NCBI RefSeq assembly: GCF_000337695.1
Contig: NZ_AOIA01000034.1
Coordinates: forward strand, 124,001 to 188,000
Direction of reading: 5' to 3'
Length of the DNA stretch: 64,000 bases
Source of the DNA: Natronococcus jeotgali DSM 18795
GTDB lineage: Archaea; Halobacteriota; Halobacteria; Halobacteriales; Natrialbaceae
Positions 54,360 to 63,023 of this stretch are shown in pieces (the first letter of the stretch is position 1; every line of letters begins with the position of its first letter). The translations under genes were made by a program, and so were the position numbers. The notes beneath the pieces are model-generated. The model was not told where the DNA came from and ran no database searches. It saw only the letters and a program-made list of their open reading frames with translations.

Positions 54360-55055
54360 TCACGCCGTTACCTCGACGATCTCCGGCCTGCGATCGCCGA
54401 CCAGTTCGTTCTCGATCGACCGCGCGATCGTCGTCGGGTCGTCCTCGCCGCTGACGCTGGCGACGCTGCCGATTCCGTCGGGATCGAACGGCACCTCGAG
54501 CGCGCCGTAGACCGCCTCGAGGACGGCCGCGAGCCCCTCGCGGTTGTCGACCACGAGGATCCCCGAGACCAGCGCCGCCTCCCGGCGGACCCGCTGGGCG
54601 ATCCCGGCGACCTTCCGGAGTCGCCCGGCGTCCGACGTCGACAGGGAGTGGGCGCCCGGACAGAACGAGGCGTCGGGCTCGCCGCGCTCGAGGCCGACCC
54701 CCAGGTCCGCTACCGCGCGGGCCACGTCCGCGGTCAGTCGCTCGTAGCGCTCGTCGGTGCCACGACGGAAGTCCGCGATCGGTTCGGCGCGGGCGAAGGC
54801 CAGCGTCGTCTCGCCGTCGTACGCGACCGCCCGTCCGCCCACGCTGCGCTCGACCGGGGGAAACCCCCGTTCGCTGGCGGCCTCGCGAGCGCGGTCGTAT
54901 CCCTCGAGTCGGCTATCGCGACGGCCGAAGGCGACCTGTCGGTGCGGCGCCCAGACGCGAACGGCGGGGTCGCCGTCCGCGGCGCCCTCGAGGAGCCGCT
55001 CGCTCACCTCGCGGTCGGCTTCGATCGTCCCCGCTCGGCCCCGAAACACGCGCAT
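54360..55055 (-). CDS. Lipoate-protein ligase A-like enzyme
   Basis: The 231-residue member of the BPL/LplA family attaches lipoate to lysines of acyl-carrier E2 subunits. The substrate loop is PVERSVGGRAVAYDGETTLAFA (the GG-AV motif), and Lys148 in GRLRKVAGIAQR is the conserved catalytic lysine. An arginine-rich start (RVFRGRAG) and a diverged C-terminal accessory part follow. Haloarchaeal LplA homologues are often split, but here a single chain is seen. No lipoylated partner gene is adjacent. Confidence 0.85.
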   Translation of the reverse strand: MRVFRGRAGTIEADREVSERLLEGAADGDPAVRVWAPHRQVAFGRRDSRLEGYDRAREAASERGFPPVERSVGGRAVAYDGETTLAFARAEPIADFRRGTDERYERLTADVARAVADLGVGLERGEPDASFCPGAHSLSTSDAGRLRKVAGIAQRVRREAALVSGILVVDNREGLAAVLEAVYGALEVPFDPDGIGSVASVSGEDDPTTIARSIENELVGDRRPEIVEVTA

Positions 55056-55113
55056 GCCCCGACGTTCGGGTCGATGGGTCTAAACGCTCCCGCTGCCGAC
55101 TCGCAGACGACCG

Positions 55114-55989
55114 ATGGCCGTCACCCTCCCCGACGCGCTGCTCGCCCGCTACCGGCGGTTCTCGCTGTACAACTCGCCGTACCGCGCCCACGACGGCGGC
55201 TGCGCGGTCGATCTGTACCCCGGAACCCTGCGCGACGGCCGGACGACCGCCGCGCCCAGCCCCGTCACCGGGGTCGTCCGCGAGACCCGCACCGTCCGCG
55301 CGCCGCCGAAACCGTACGCTCCCGAGCACGACCATCTGACCGTGATCGACTGCGACGGTCCCGACGACCTCGCGGGGCTGACGGCCCGCGTCCTCCACGT
55401 CGAGCCGACCGTCTCGAGCGGGGACCGTGTCGCGGCGGGGGAGTCGCTTGGCACCCTGGTTCGCGCCGGCTTCTTCGCCCCCTGGGTCGACAACCACCTT
55501 CACGTCGGCTTCCGGGAGCCGGATCGGAACCCGTACCGGGCGTCCGGATCGCTCCCGCTCGAACCCGGCGTCGAGATCGAACCGCTCGCCTGGGACGGGA
55601 CCGGCGAGGTGGTCGCGACGGGCGAGACCTACGCCGTGCTGGACGCGCCGACCCACCCCGAGCCGGGAGCGCGGTTCGTCGGCGTCGGCGCCGACTCCGG
55701 AGGCGTCCTCGACGGCGGCCTCCCCCACTACGAGGGTGGCGGGCTGCTCGGACCCGCGAGGTCGTCCTCGGGGGCCGTCTCACTGAACGGCGATCGGCTC
55801 GGCGTCCTCGACGAGCGAACGATAGACTGGGACGACGTGGTCGTCACCGCGAACGACGAGCCGATCACCGGGCTCTCGCTGTTCTGTGCCCGAGACGGCG
55901 ACTTCGGCGCGAAGCTGATCCGCCCGGACCGCGAGCTCGAGGTCGGCCAGTGGGTCCGCGTTCGCATTCGCCCCGGTGGACGCTCGTAG
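55114..55989 (+). CDS. M23-like (LytM fold) protein without signal peptide
   Basis: The 291-residue protein has the metal-site layout of M23 peptidases: His26 and Asp33 in RAHDGGCAVDLYPG and the HLH pair at 128/130 in WVDNHLHVGF. Beta-hairpin blocks with ERGxPV-like turns (TTAAPSPVTGVVRETRTV; VSSGDRVAAGESLGTLV) complete the duplicated hybrid motif. There is no signal peptide, and haloarchaea lack murein, so the substrate is unknown. A second beta-rich half (about 160-285) is not recognised. It is divergent from the ligase-like gene, 58 bases apart. Confidence 0.7.
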   Translation: MAVTLPDALLARYRRFSLYNSPYRAHDGGCAVDLYPGTLRDGRTTAAPSPVTGVVRETRTVRAPPKPYAPEHDHLTVIDCDGPDDLAGLTARVLHVEPTVSSGDRVAAGESLGTLVRAGFFAPWVDNHLHVGFREPDRNPYRASGSLPLEPGVEIEPLAWDGTGEVVATGETYAVLDAPTHPEPGARFVGVGADSGGVLDGGLPHYEGGGLLGPARSSSGAVSLNGDRLGVLDERTIDWDDVVVTANDEPITGLSLFCARDGDFGAKLIRPDRELEVGQWVRVRIRPGGRS

Positions 55990-56037
55990 CGGGTCGCCGT
56001 CGCCGACGCTCGCGGCGCGCCCTGCGAAAAATCGGGT

Positions 56038-56280
56038 TCAGTCGGCGGGTCGCTCGGTCTCCTCCGACTCGACCTCCGCGCGCTCCCGAGCCGCGGTTTG
56101 CATCTCCTCGAGTTCCCGCTCGACCTGTACGCGGCCCTTCTCGAACTCGCCCATCGACTCGCCGGCGGCGCGCGCGAGTCCGGGAATTTTCGCCGTCCCG
56201 AACAGCAACACGGCGATAAAGAGGATGATGAGTAGCTCCGGTCCGCCCGGCATCATGAACATCGGTACTAGTGAACTCAT
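56038..56280 (-). CDS. tatA: Twin-arginine translocase subunit TatA
   Basis: The 80-residue TatA family protein has one N-terminal span (GGPELLIILFIAVLLFG), the FG-x-x-P hinge seen as FGTAKIPGLARAAGESMGEF, and an amphipathic helix followed by an acidic tail (EELEEMQTAARERAEVE). TatA multimers form the pore for folded proteins. Four Tat substrates in this window fit the heavy haloarchaeal use of Tat. The start MSSLVPMF is taken; MMPGGPELL is an alternative. Confidence 0.93.
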   Translation of the reverse strand: MSSLVPMFMMPGGPELLIILFIAVLLFGTAKIPGLARAAGESMGEFEKGRVQVERELEEMQTAARERAEVESEETERPAD

Positions 56281-56341
56281 CGCGGTCGGAGCTACGACTC
56301 CAAAGGAGTTAACCTAGCAGTCAGGAGTTCGGACTCGTTCG

Positions 56342-56815
56342 CTACTCCCGCCGTTTGCGGTGTCGTTCCCTGGCGTCCCGGTAGGCCCCGTCTTCGCGAA
56401 CCCGTTCCCAGTACTCCTCGAAGACCAGCGCCGCCGCCCGTTTCTCTCCGTCGGCCCACCGTTCCGGTTCGCGCTCGGTCCCGTCGTCGCCGTACTTCTT
56501 CCCGCCGGGATACTTCGCGTAGCGCATCGCTCGCGTGTACCCCATCCGGAGGTACTTCCGGGCCATGTCCATCCCCGGAAAGTCGTCGTCCTCGCGGTAC
56601 CGTTCGTACCGCTCGTAGATCGCCTCGGCGGCCTCCTCGGCGCTCTCCTCGTCGGCGTAGGACCACAGCGGCAACAGCTCGCTCTTGTAGGGCTCGACCT
56701 TGAACACGCCCTCCTCGCCGCGGCCGATCTCGTAGGCCTCGGGATCGGCGCGGAAGTCGACGTCGTACTCGGGGCCGTCGTCGTCGGGGCCGCGCTCGGT
56801 CGACGGATCGCTCAT
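56342..56815 (-). CDS. DUF4385 family protein
   Basis: The 157-residue protein contains the DUF4385 block from DVDFRADPEAYEIGRGEEGVFKVEPYKSELLPLWSYADEESA through KYLRMGYTRAMRYAKYPGGKKY. The end is basic (RDARERHRKRRE). The family occurs in bacteria and archaea without a known role; it looks cytoplasmic and nucleic-acid-binding is possible from the basic tail. It is divergent from the thioesterase gene. Confidence 0.85.
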   Translation of the reverse strand: MSDPSTERGPDDDGPEYDVDFRADPEAYEIGRGEEGVFKVEPYKSELLPLWSYADEESAEEAAEAIYERYERYREDDDFPGMDMARKYLRMGYTRAMRYAKYPGGKKYGDDGTEREPERWADGEKRAAALVFEEYWERVREDGAYRDARERHRKRRE

Positions 56816-56911
56816 ACCCTCGAGACGGTCCCGAGGCGGATGAGCGGGTCCCCTGCGTTCGACAGCCGGCAAAGCGTAGCCGTAAAGAGCGTCGCACGTG
56901 CACGGAGTGAC

Positions 56912-57397
56912 ATGACCGACGAGGCGCCGCGCTCGGCCGAGGAGATCGACGATCTCGCCGCATTCCTCCAGCGCTACATCGACGAGAACCACGAGTTTCT
57001 CTCCTGGATCGGCACCAGCGTCGAGGACGTCGACGACGGGACGATGACGCTGTCGATCCCCTACGACGAGAAGCTGACCAACACCCGACCGACCGCGGGG
57101 CCGGACGATCGGCCGGACATCCACGGCGGGATCGCCGCGACGCTGATCGACACCGTCGGCGGGTTCGCTATCCAGACCCAGCTCGAGGCCCCGCTCTCGA
57201 CGGGCGTCGCGACGATCAACCTGAACGTCAACTACCTCCGCCCGGCGACGGGCGACCTCGAGGCGACGGCGGAGGTCGTCCGCGCGGGCTCGACGGTCGG
57301 GGTCAGCGAGGTCACCGTCGAGAGCACGACGCCCGACGGCGAGACGAAGGCCGTCGCGACGGGACAGGGATCCTACCGGATCTTCCGGGACGGCTAG
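56912..57397 (+). CDS. PaaI-type hotdog-fold thioesterase
   Basis: The 161-residue hotdog thioesterase carries the active helix start DIHGGIAATLIDTVGGFAIQTQ and the strand block GVATINLNVNYLRPATGDLEATAEVVRAGSTVGVSEVTV typical of PaaI. It hydrolyses acyl- or aryl-CoA esters in the cytoplasm. The N-terminal helix SAEEIDDLAAFLQRYIDENHEFLSWIG precedes the fold. The ATG at 56912 is supported by family length; the frame is open further upstream but without conserved content. Confidence 0.88.
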   Translation: MTDEAPRSAEEIDDLAAFLQRYIDENHEFLSWIGTSVEDVDDGTMTLSIPYDEKLTNTRPTAGPDDRPDIHGGIAATLIDTVGGFAIQTQLEAPLSTGVATINLNVNYLRPATGDLEATAEVVRAGSTVGVSEVTVESTTPDGETKAVATGQGSYRIFRDG

Positions 57398-57425
57398 AGC
57401 GAGCGCGATCGGATCGACCGAAACG

Positions 57426-57587
57426 CTAGCCGTTCGAAACCATCCAGTATCGGACCCCCAGGTAGACGATCACGAGTCCGAACGTCGCGGCGTACAGCGT
57501 CGCTCCCTCCGCGGCCGCGGCGACGAGCGCGATGGTGTTGAGTGCGATTCCACCCGCGTACAGGACCCGGAGCCGTCGGGCGTTCAC
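57426..57587 (-). CDS. Small two-span membrane protein
   Basis: This 53-residue product begins with GTG: the sequence NARRLRVLYAGGIALNTIALVAAAAEG holds the first span and ATLYAATFGLVIVYLGVRYW the second, ending MVSNG. The minus strand reads GGAGGTG at 57600-57594, a strong Shine-Dalgarno sequence 6 bases before the GTG at 57587, unusual here because most genes are leaderless. This decides the start. Such two-span proteins are common but unnamed in haloarchaea. It is convergent with the thioesterase gene. Confidence 0.65.
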   Translation of the reverse strand: MNARRLRVLYAGGIALNTIALVAAAAEGATLYAATFGLVIVYLGVRYWMVSNG

Positions 57588-57779
57588 TCGCGACACCTCC
57601 CCTCACCGGGGGTCGCGGCCGACCGCGTCGACGATCGCGGATCGTCCGTCCGGACGCTCGTCGGTCGTCGTCGCACGTTCATAGTGGACCGTTCGAAGGC
57701 GGAGCCAAAAACCCCTCTCCTCGAGACGGCGACGTTCGAGCGCCCGCCGGGGGCGTCGGCTCCGCTCGCCCCGCGGGGA

Positions 57780-58358
57780 CTACGCCGCGTCGAACGCGAG
57801 CGCGTCGCTCTCGACGACCTCGCCGAACAGCCACTCGGCGTGCTCCAGGGCGTACTCGCGGTGGTCGGGGTCGACGTATCCGATGCAGTCCTCGACCAGG
57901 ATCGGGCGGAAGTCCCGCAGCCCGGCGCTGCCGCCGGTGTGGAGCACGCAGACGTTCGCGAGGGTGCCACAGATGACGAGGTCGCGGATGCCGCGGGCGT
58001 TCAGCCACCCCTCGAGTTCGGTGTTGTAGAAGGCGTCGTAGGTGTGTTTCTCGACGACGTGATCCTCCGGCTCGACGGGGAGTTCCTCGACGAGTTCGGC
58101 CTCCCAGGAGCCCTCGAGGACGTGCTCGCCCCACTGCTCGAACTCATCGTAGTAGTAGCTCTCCTCGAACTGCTCGGGCGGGTGGACGTCCCGCGTGAAG
58201 ATCACCTGGACGCCGGCCTCGCGCGCCCGCTCGACGAGGTCGACGACCGGCTCGATCACGCCCTCGCTGCCCGGGGCGTGCAGCGTGCCCTCGGGGTGAC
58301 AGAAGCCGTTTTGCATATCGACGACGACGAGTGCGGTGGTCGCTGGCTCGAGGCGCAT
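57780..58358 (-). CDS. Isochorismatase-family cysteine hydrolase
   Basis: The 192-residue hydrolase shows the triad Asp14 (VVVDMQNGF), Lys104 (VVEKHTYDAF) and Cys137 (GTLANVCVLHT). The helix after CGTLANVC is typical. Members include isochorismatases, nicotinamidases and carbamoyl hydrolases. Nicotinate phosphoribosyltransferase lies 1.8 kb away on the other strand, so a nicotinamidase role is possible but not shown; metal ligands near residues 58-60 (RDVHPPEQF) fit either. The start MRLEPATTALVVVDM is conserved. Confidence 0.88.
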   Translation of the reverse strand: MRLEPATTALVVVDMQNGFCHPEGTLHAPGSEGVIEPVVDLVERAREAGVQVIFTRDVHPPEQFEESYYYDEFEQWGEHVLEGSWEAELVEELPVEPEDHVVEKHTYDAFYNTELEGWLNARGIRDLVICGTLANVCVLHTGGSAGLRDFRPILVEDCIGYVDPDHREYALEHAEWLFGEVVESDALAFDAA

Positions 58359-58444
58359 ACGCGACCGTAGGCGGTCGATCCACAAAACGTTCGCCCGATC
58401 GGCGGCCTTTTGATCCGCCCGCGCTTACGGATCGGTATTCCGGC

Positions 58445-60070
58445 ATGAACTCGAGGCGAACGCGGACCGTCGTCGCCCTCCTCGCCGTCTCGTCGATCCT
58501 GCTGCTCGCCGCGGCCGGCGGCGCGGTCCCGGGGCTGCTGTCGGCGGGACCGTTCGGGGGCGACGCGACCGCCGACCGACCGGACGACCCGACGACCGAG
58601 GAGACGGTCGGGTACGTCGAGGGGTACTGGCACGACGACGAGCTCGCGGTCGACGACCGCGAGGGCGCCGTCGTCGAGGACGACGAGCTCGAGGCGGTCG
58701 TCTACCGATCGATGGCCCGCGTCGAGGAGATCCGCGGGCTGACCTTCGACGAGGAGGTGTCCGTCGACGTCGTCACGCGAGCGGAGTTCGAGGAGAACAA
58801 CAGCGAGGTCTTCGGGGCCGCCGACGGGGACGAACGGATCCGGCTGAACGTCGAGGGCGAGGCGCTGTTCGCGGTCGACAACGAGACCGACGCGACCGAC
58901 GAGCGGGACGCGCTCTACGGCGGAGCCGTCGGCGGTTACTACGAGCCCGGCACCGATCGGGTCGTCGTCGTCTCGGACGACGTCGACGAGCCCTCCGTGG
59001 ACGAACCGGTCCTCGGACACGAGCTGGGACACGCCCTGCAGGACCAGCGCTTCGATATCGGGAGCTACAACCGCTCCACCGTCGACCGGGACAACGCGAA
59101 AAACGGGCTCGTCGAGGGCGACGCCACCCGGATCGAAACCGAGTACGAGACGCGTTGCGAGGCGGGCTGGTCGTGTCTCGACGCCGCCGCGTCCGGGGAC
59201 GGCTCCGCGAACCTCAACTGGGTGCTGTACGCGACGATCTTCCAGCCCTACAGCGACGGCCCCGACTACGTCGAGCACCTGCTCGGAACCGACGACCCCT
59301 CCGGGGACGACTGGGGCGCCGTCGACGCGGCCTACGACGACCCGCCGGCCAGCAGCTCCGAGGTGATCCGACCCGGAACGGAACGCGAGCCCGCGGGCGT
59401 CGACGTCGAGGACCGGTCGAACGAGAGCTGGAGCCAGCTCGAGGTCGACGGCGAACCCGCGACCGAGACCTACGGCGAGGCGGGACTGGTCGCGATGTTC
59501 GCCGGCGACGCCCTCGATTCGCTCGAGCCGTCGGTGATCGACAGGGAGTCGTTCCTCACCGAGCGAACGGGCGAGTACGACTACGACCACTCCTACACCG
59601 ACGGCTGGGCCGGCGACGAACTCGTCACCTACGTGCCCGACGGCGCGTCGGCCGACGATCCGACCGCCGCCGCGGATCGCTCCGGCTACGTCTGGGAGAC
59701 CGAGTGGACCTCGAGCGAGGAGGCCGAGCAGTTCCTCGCCGGCTACCGGGAGCAACTCGAGCTCGAGGGCGCCGACCCCGTCGCGGACCGTCGGGACACC
59801 TACGTGATCGACGAGGAGTTCCCCGGAGCGTACTACCTCGAGCACGACGGAGAGACGGTGACGATCGTTCACGCGCCCACCGTCGCGGAGCTCTCGGCCG
59901 TCGACGAGGGCGCCGCGCCGTCCGGCGAGGACGAGATCGACCCCGAGGACGTCGATTCGAACGACGGAACGACCGGGGACGACGACGAGACGATCCCCGG
60001 CTTCGGAGTCCCCGCCGCGCTCGTCGCGGTCGCGGCCGTCGTCGCGGTCGCGATCCGAGCCCGGGACTGA
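58445..60070 (+). CDS. Hvo_1808 family surface protein with zincin motif
   Basis: The 541-residue exported protein has a Sec-type signal (RRTRTVVALLAVSSILLLAAAGG). An HExxH site is at H192-E-L-G-H196 (DEPVLGHELGHALQDQRF) with a downstream LVEGDATRIE that fits the third gluzincin ligand. The end has a Thr/Asp-rich stalk, then PGFGVPAALVAVAAVVAVAIRARD, a PGF-CTERM-like sorting tail processed by archaeosortase and lipid-anchored. It was first recognised in Haloferax (Hvo_1808). A surface metalloprotease role is likely from the motif; the substrate is unknown. Confidence 0.88.
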   Translation: MNSRRTRTVVALLAVSSILLLAAAGGAVPGLLSAGPFGGDATADRPDDPTTEETVGYVEGYWHDDELAVDDREGAVVEDDELEAVVYRSMARVEEIRGLTFDEEVSVDVVTRAEFEENNSEVFGAADGDERIRLNVEGEALFAVDNETDATDERDALYGGAVGGYYEPGTDRVVVVSDDVDEPSVDEPVLGHELGHALQDQRFDIGSYNRSTVDRDNAKNGLVEGDATRIETEYETRCEAGWSCLDAAASGDGSANLNWVLYATIFQPYSDGPDYVEHLLGTDDPSGDDWGAVDAAYDDPPASSSEVIRPGTEREPAGVDVEDRSNESWSQLEVDGEPATETYGEAGLVAMFAGDALDSLEPSVIDRESFLTERTGEYDYDHSYTDGWAGDELVTYVPDGASADDPTAAADRSGYVWETEWTSSEEAEQFLAGYREQLELEGADPVADRRDTYVIDEEFPGAYYLEHDGETVTIVHAPTVAELSAVDEGAAPSGEDEIDPEDVDSNDGTTGDDDETIPGFGVPAALVAVAAVVAVAIRARD

Positions 60071-60138
60071 ACGCGGGCGCCGACCGCGACCGCACGGCAG
60101 ACGGGTAGCTTATTTGACCGCCGACTGAAACCGACGGT

Positions 60139-61290
60139 ATGACTAACCCGTTCGGAATCGTGTCGTCCGAGGCGATCCTCGAGGGCGCCGCGACGGACGC
60201 CTACTTCGAGCGCACCCGGACCACCCTCGAGCACGCGGGGAAGAACCCCCGCGTGGTCGCCGAGGTGACCGCGGACCAGTTCTCCACCGGCTCCTTCGAG
60301 GTCTGTACCGGCGTGAAAGACGTCGCGACGCTGTTCGAGGGTCGCGACGTCGACGTCGACGCGCTTCCCGACGGCCAGCTGTTCGACGGCGGTCCCGTCC
60401 TGCGGATCGAAGGGCCATACCTCGAGTTCGCCGAGCTGGAGACCTCGCTGCTGGGTTTTCTCTCCCAGCCAAGCGGCTTCGCCACGGCCGCACTCGAGGC
60501 CCGGCTCGCGGCGCCGTCGGCGACGGTGCTCTCCTTCGGGGCCCGCCACGTCCACCCTGCGATCGCGGCGACGGTCGAGCGGGCGGCCCTGCTCGCGGGG
60601 CTGGACGGGTTCTCGCACGTCGCCGCCGGCGACGTTCTGGGTCGGGAAGCCGGCGGGACGATGCCCCACGCGCTCATGTTCTGTTTCGGCGAGGGGAACC
60701 AGGCCGACGCCTGGCGGGCATTCGACGAGGCCGTCCCCGAGGACGTCCCCCGGATCGCGCTCGCCGATACCTTCTGGGACGAGAAAAGCGAGAGCCTGCT
60801 CGCCGCGGAAACCCTCGGCGAGGACTTAGACGGCGTCCGCATCGATACCACGGGCTCCCGACGGGGCGATTTCAGACACATCATCCGGGAGGTCCGCTGG
60901 GAGCTCGACGCGCGGGGCCACGAGGACGTCGACATCTTCTGTAGCGGCGGACTCGGCCCCGAGAACATCCGCGAACTTCGGGACGTCGCCGACGGCTTCG
61001 GCGTCGGCAGCCACATCACCGGGGCCGACTCGGTCGACTTCAGCCTCGACATCGTCGAAATAGCGGGCGAGCCGATCTCCAAGCGGGGCAAGCTCTCGGG
61101 CGTGAAACAGGTCTACCGGACCGCCGACGGGGGCCACCACGTCGCGCTGGCCGACCGCGACGGACCCGACGACGCCGAGCCCCTGCTCGAGCCGCTGGTT
61201 CGGGACGGCGAGGTGGTTCGGGAGTTCGACCTCGAGGCCGCCAGCGAGCGCTGTCTCGAGGACGCCGCTGCGGTCGGGTTCGACGGGTGA
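60139..61290 (+). CDS. pncB: Nicotinate phosphoribosyltransferase
   Basis: The 383-residue type II phosphoribosyltransferase salvages nicotinate to nicotinate mononucleotide for NAD. Conserved blocks are TDAYFERTRTTLEHAGKNPRVVAEV at the start, the FLSQPSGFATAALEARLAA section, FGARHVHPAIAATVERAALL, RIDTTGSRRGDF, and the phosphate-binding IFCSGGLGPENIREL and GVGSHIT. The PRPP site is in the late GADSVDFSLDIVEIAGEPISKRGKLSGVKQVYR. The start follows a short TATA-like sequence (AGCTTATTTGACC). Confidence 0.95.
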   Translation: MTNPFGIVSSEAILEGAATDAYFERTRTTLEHAGKNPRVVAEVTADQFSTGSFEVCTGVKDVATLFEGRDVDVDALPDGQLFDGGPVLRIEGPYLEFAELETSLLGFLSQPSGFATAALEARLAAPSATVLSFGARHVHPAIAATVERAALLAGLDGFSHVAAGDVLGREAGGTMPHALMFCFGEGNQADAWRAFDEAVPEDVPRIALADTFWDEKSESLLAAETLGEDLDGVRIDTTGSRRGDFRHIIREVRWELDARGHEDVDIFCSGGLGPENIRELRDVADGFGVGSHITGADSVDFSLDIVEIAGEPISKRGKLSGVKQVYRTADGGHHVALADRDGPDDAEPLLEPLVRDGEVVREFDLEAASERCLEDAAAVGFDG

Positions 61291-61321
61291 ACGATCGGCG
61301 ACGAAGAGTGCTATCGGCGTC

Positions 61322-61921
61322 TCAAAGCTCCTCGATGCTGCCGTCGGCCTCGCGCTCGCGGAAGACCTGCCCCTCGAACAGCGTGACGACGACGTCGTCG
61401 TCCTGCCAGGCCCCCGGCGCGAGCTTCGCCTTCCGACAGGTGCGATCGAGGTACTCGCGGGCGCTCCAGCCGTTCTCGACCGGAACCGTCGGATAGAGCC
61501 ACCCCCCCTCGCCGCCGTCGATGGCGACGCCGTGGGTTCCCAGCTCGAGGTCGGCCAGCGGGTCGTCGGTGAGGACGACGTTTCTGACCGCACAGACCGA
61601 GACGGTGAGGTTCGGCAGCTCCGAGGGGCTCACTTCCGAGCCACAGGAGTCCTCGCTGGCGGCCTCGATCGCCGCGTCGACGATGACGTGGCCGAGCTGG
61701 TCGCCCGAGCGGTACCCCCCGGCACAGCCCCGTAGACTGCCCCGCCCGCGGGTCGACTCGAGGCGAACGAACGCCCCCGTTCGCTCGTAGAAGGCCTCCC
61801 GCATACTGCCCGGTTGCTCTCGCTGTCCGTGTTGCACGTAGGATTCGACGGATTCGCGCGCGAGCTCGACGGCGCGTGCACCGTCCTCGTAGGAAAGGTC
61901 AACGCCCTGTCGCTGGGACAT
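61322..61921 (-). CDS. AMMECR1 / AmmeMemoRadiSam protein A
   Basis: The 199-residue AMMECR1-domain protein has the signature RGSLRGCAGGYRS (LRGCIG type) near residue 70, then DQLGHVIVDAAIEAASED and DLELGTHGVAIDGGEGGWLYPTVPVENGWSAREYLDRTCRKAKL. AMMECR1-type proteins occur with Memo and a radical SAM enzyme, but neither lies here. The ATG at 61921 gives MSQRQGVDLS; an in-frame ATG at 61933 would add four residues. Confidence 0.9.
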   Translation of the reverse strand: MSQRQGVDLSYEDGARAVELARESVESYVQHGQREQPGSMREAFYERTGAFVRLESTRGRGSLRGCAGGYRSGDQLGHVIVDAAIEAASEDSCGSEVSPSELPNLTVSVCAVRNVVLTDDPLADLELGTHGVAIDGGEGGWLYPTVPVENGWSAREYLDRTCRKAKLAPGAWQDDDVVVTLFEGQVFREREADGSIEEL

Positions 61922-62029
61922 ACAACCGGACATGGTGATTGTCGTCCTAAAGCGCTTCCATTCGCCTCGAGGCGGGAGGACCCGACCGCGGGACTTATTG
62001 GTCCTCCGACCCTACTCCCGCCGGGAGAG

Positions 62030-62570
62030 AGAGCCCGGCTGCCGCGATGACCGCGACGGCGACGGCGCGGTCACCATGGGACGGCGCGACTCGACGTCGC
62101 GTCGTGCCCCCACGTTGCTCGTCCCTCCGGGACGCGCAACGCTCGCGAGGAAAGTCCCCCCACCCGTTCGGGCGGGTGACCGGACGCAAGTCCGGAGCGG
62201 GAGACCGCTGGCTCTGGAACAGAAACGACACGTCTCGGTCCGACCGATGAGGCGCGCGACCCCGACCGCGAGGAAGGGAAGCTGACCCGCCGAGGGACGC
62301 GTGGCTCTCGTGCCTCCGGCGCGAGAGCCGCGGTATGCGAGACGGCGACGCCGTCGAGCTGTGTGCGGTCGCGCTTCCGACGCGGTTCGAACCCGCGGGT
62401 TACGATCGTCGTAACCGACCGCACACGGACGGCCGAGGATCGATGGAACGGCGAACCCTCACCGGTGCAAGTCCGCGCCGTGGTAGCCCGAACGCCCCGC
62501 GATTTCGCGGACGGCGCGGACGCTCAGCCGAATGCCGGATCGAACAGAAGGGGGCTTACTCCTCTCGCCC
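62030..62570 (+). ncRNA. rnpB: RNase P RNA
   Basis: The catalytic RNA that trims tRNA 5' leaders. CR-I is GAGGAAAGTCC at 62147-62157, CR-V is ACAGAAGGGGGCTTAC at 62544-62559, and between them AACAGAAACGACACG and GGTGCAAGTCCG are conserved. P1 can be formed by GGGAGAGAG (62031-62039) with CTCTCGCCC (62562-62570), one mismatch. P2 pairs CGGCTG with CAGCCG. TATA-like CTTATT near 62004-62009 sits about 26 bases before the 5' end. The spacing between CR-I and CR-V, nearly 400 bases, indicates enlarged helices such as P12. Ends are approximate; a 10-bp pairing beginning at 61971 is a less likely 5' end. Confidence 0.88.
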
Positions 62571-62675
62571 ACCGTTCGTCCTCGAGTGGCGACGCCCCTC
62601 GAGAACGGGGACTCCACTCAACAAAGTTGAACGATCTGTCACCAGTGAGGCGCTGTTCAGACCGTCCTGTGGAAG

Positions 62676-63023
62676 CTACGGCAGCGAAGCGGTTCCCCTC
62701 AGTTGGGACGGGAGCTCGTTCAGATGATTATATAACAATCGAAGAAGCGGTTCGATTTGGTTCCACTCCGGACCCTCGGTTATCGTGTCTTCGTCACCGT
62801 CCCAGCAGACGTATCCCTTCTCCTCGAGTTTCGGCAGCTGCATGTGATACAGTTCGACCCGTACGTTCTCCTCCTCGAACGCGAGGTTTGAAACCCGGTG
62901 AAGCGGGAGTTCACCGGAATCGCTATCCCGTTCGTAGAGGCTGAACAGTAGCCGACGCCGAAGGGGATGACTCAGCGTATTCAGTATCTCGTCGGTTGCC
63001 TCGTTACGAGAGTGAGCGAGCAT
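62676..63023 (-). CDS. Winged-helix regulator (DUF7344-like)
   Basis: The 115-residue ArsR-like winged helix belongs to a haloarchaeal type I recognise as DUF7344. The sequence NEATDEILNTLSHPLRRRLLFSLYERDSDSG starts the fold, VRVELYHMQLPKLEEKGYVCWDGDEDTI forms recognition helix and wing, and a final helix (IEPLLRLLYNHLNELP) probably dimerises. Expression from its own TATA box (AGTAAAG on the minus strand near 63053). Target genes are not indicated. It is convergent with rnpB. Confidence 0.8.
   Translation of the reverse strand: MLAHSRNEATDEILNTLSHPLRRRLLFSLYERDSDSGELPLHRVSNLAFEEENVRVELYHMQLPKLEEKGYVCWDGDEDTITEGPEWNQIEPLLRLLYNHLNELPSQLRGTASLP

Noticed and set aside
61971-62569. Alternative RNase P RNA 5' end based on a 10-bp pairing GGCGGGAGGA / TCCTCTCGCC
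   Set aside because: The pairing is good, but it lies upstream of the TATA-like element and would give an even more oversized RNA; the 62030 start fits promoter spacing.
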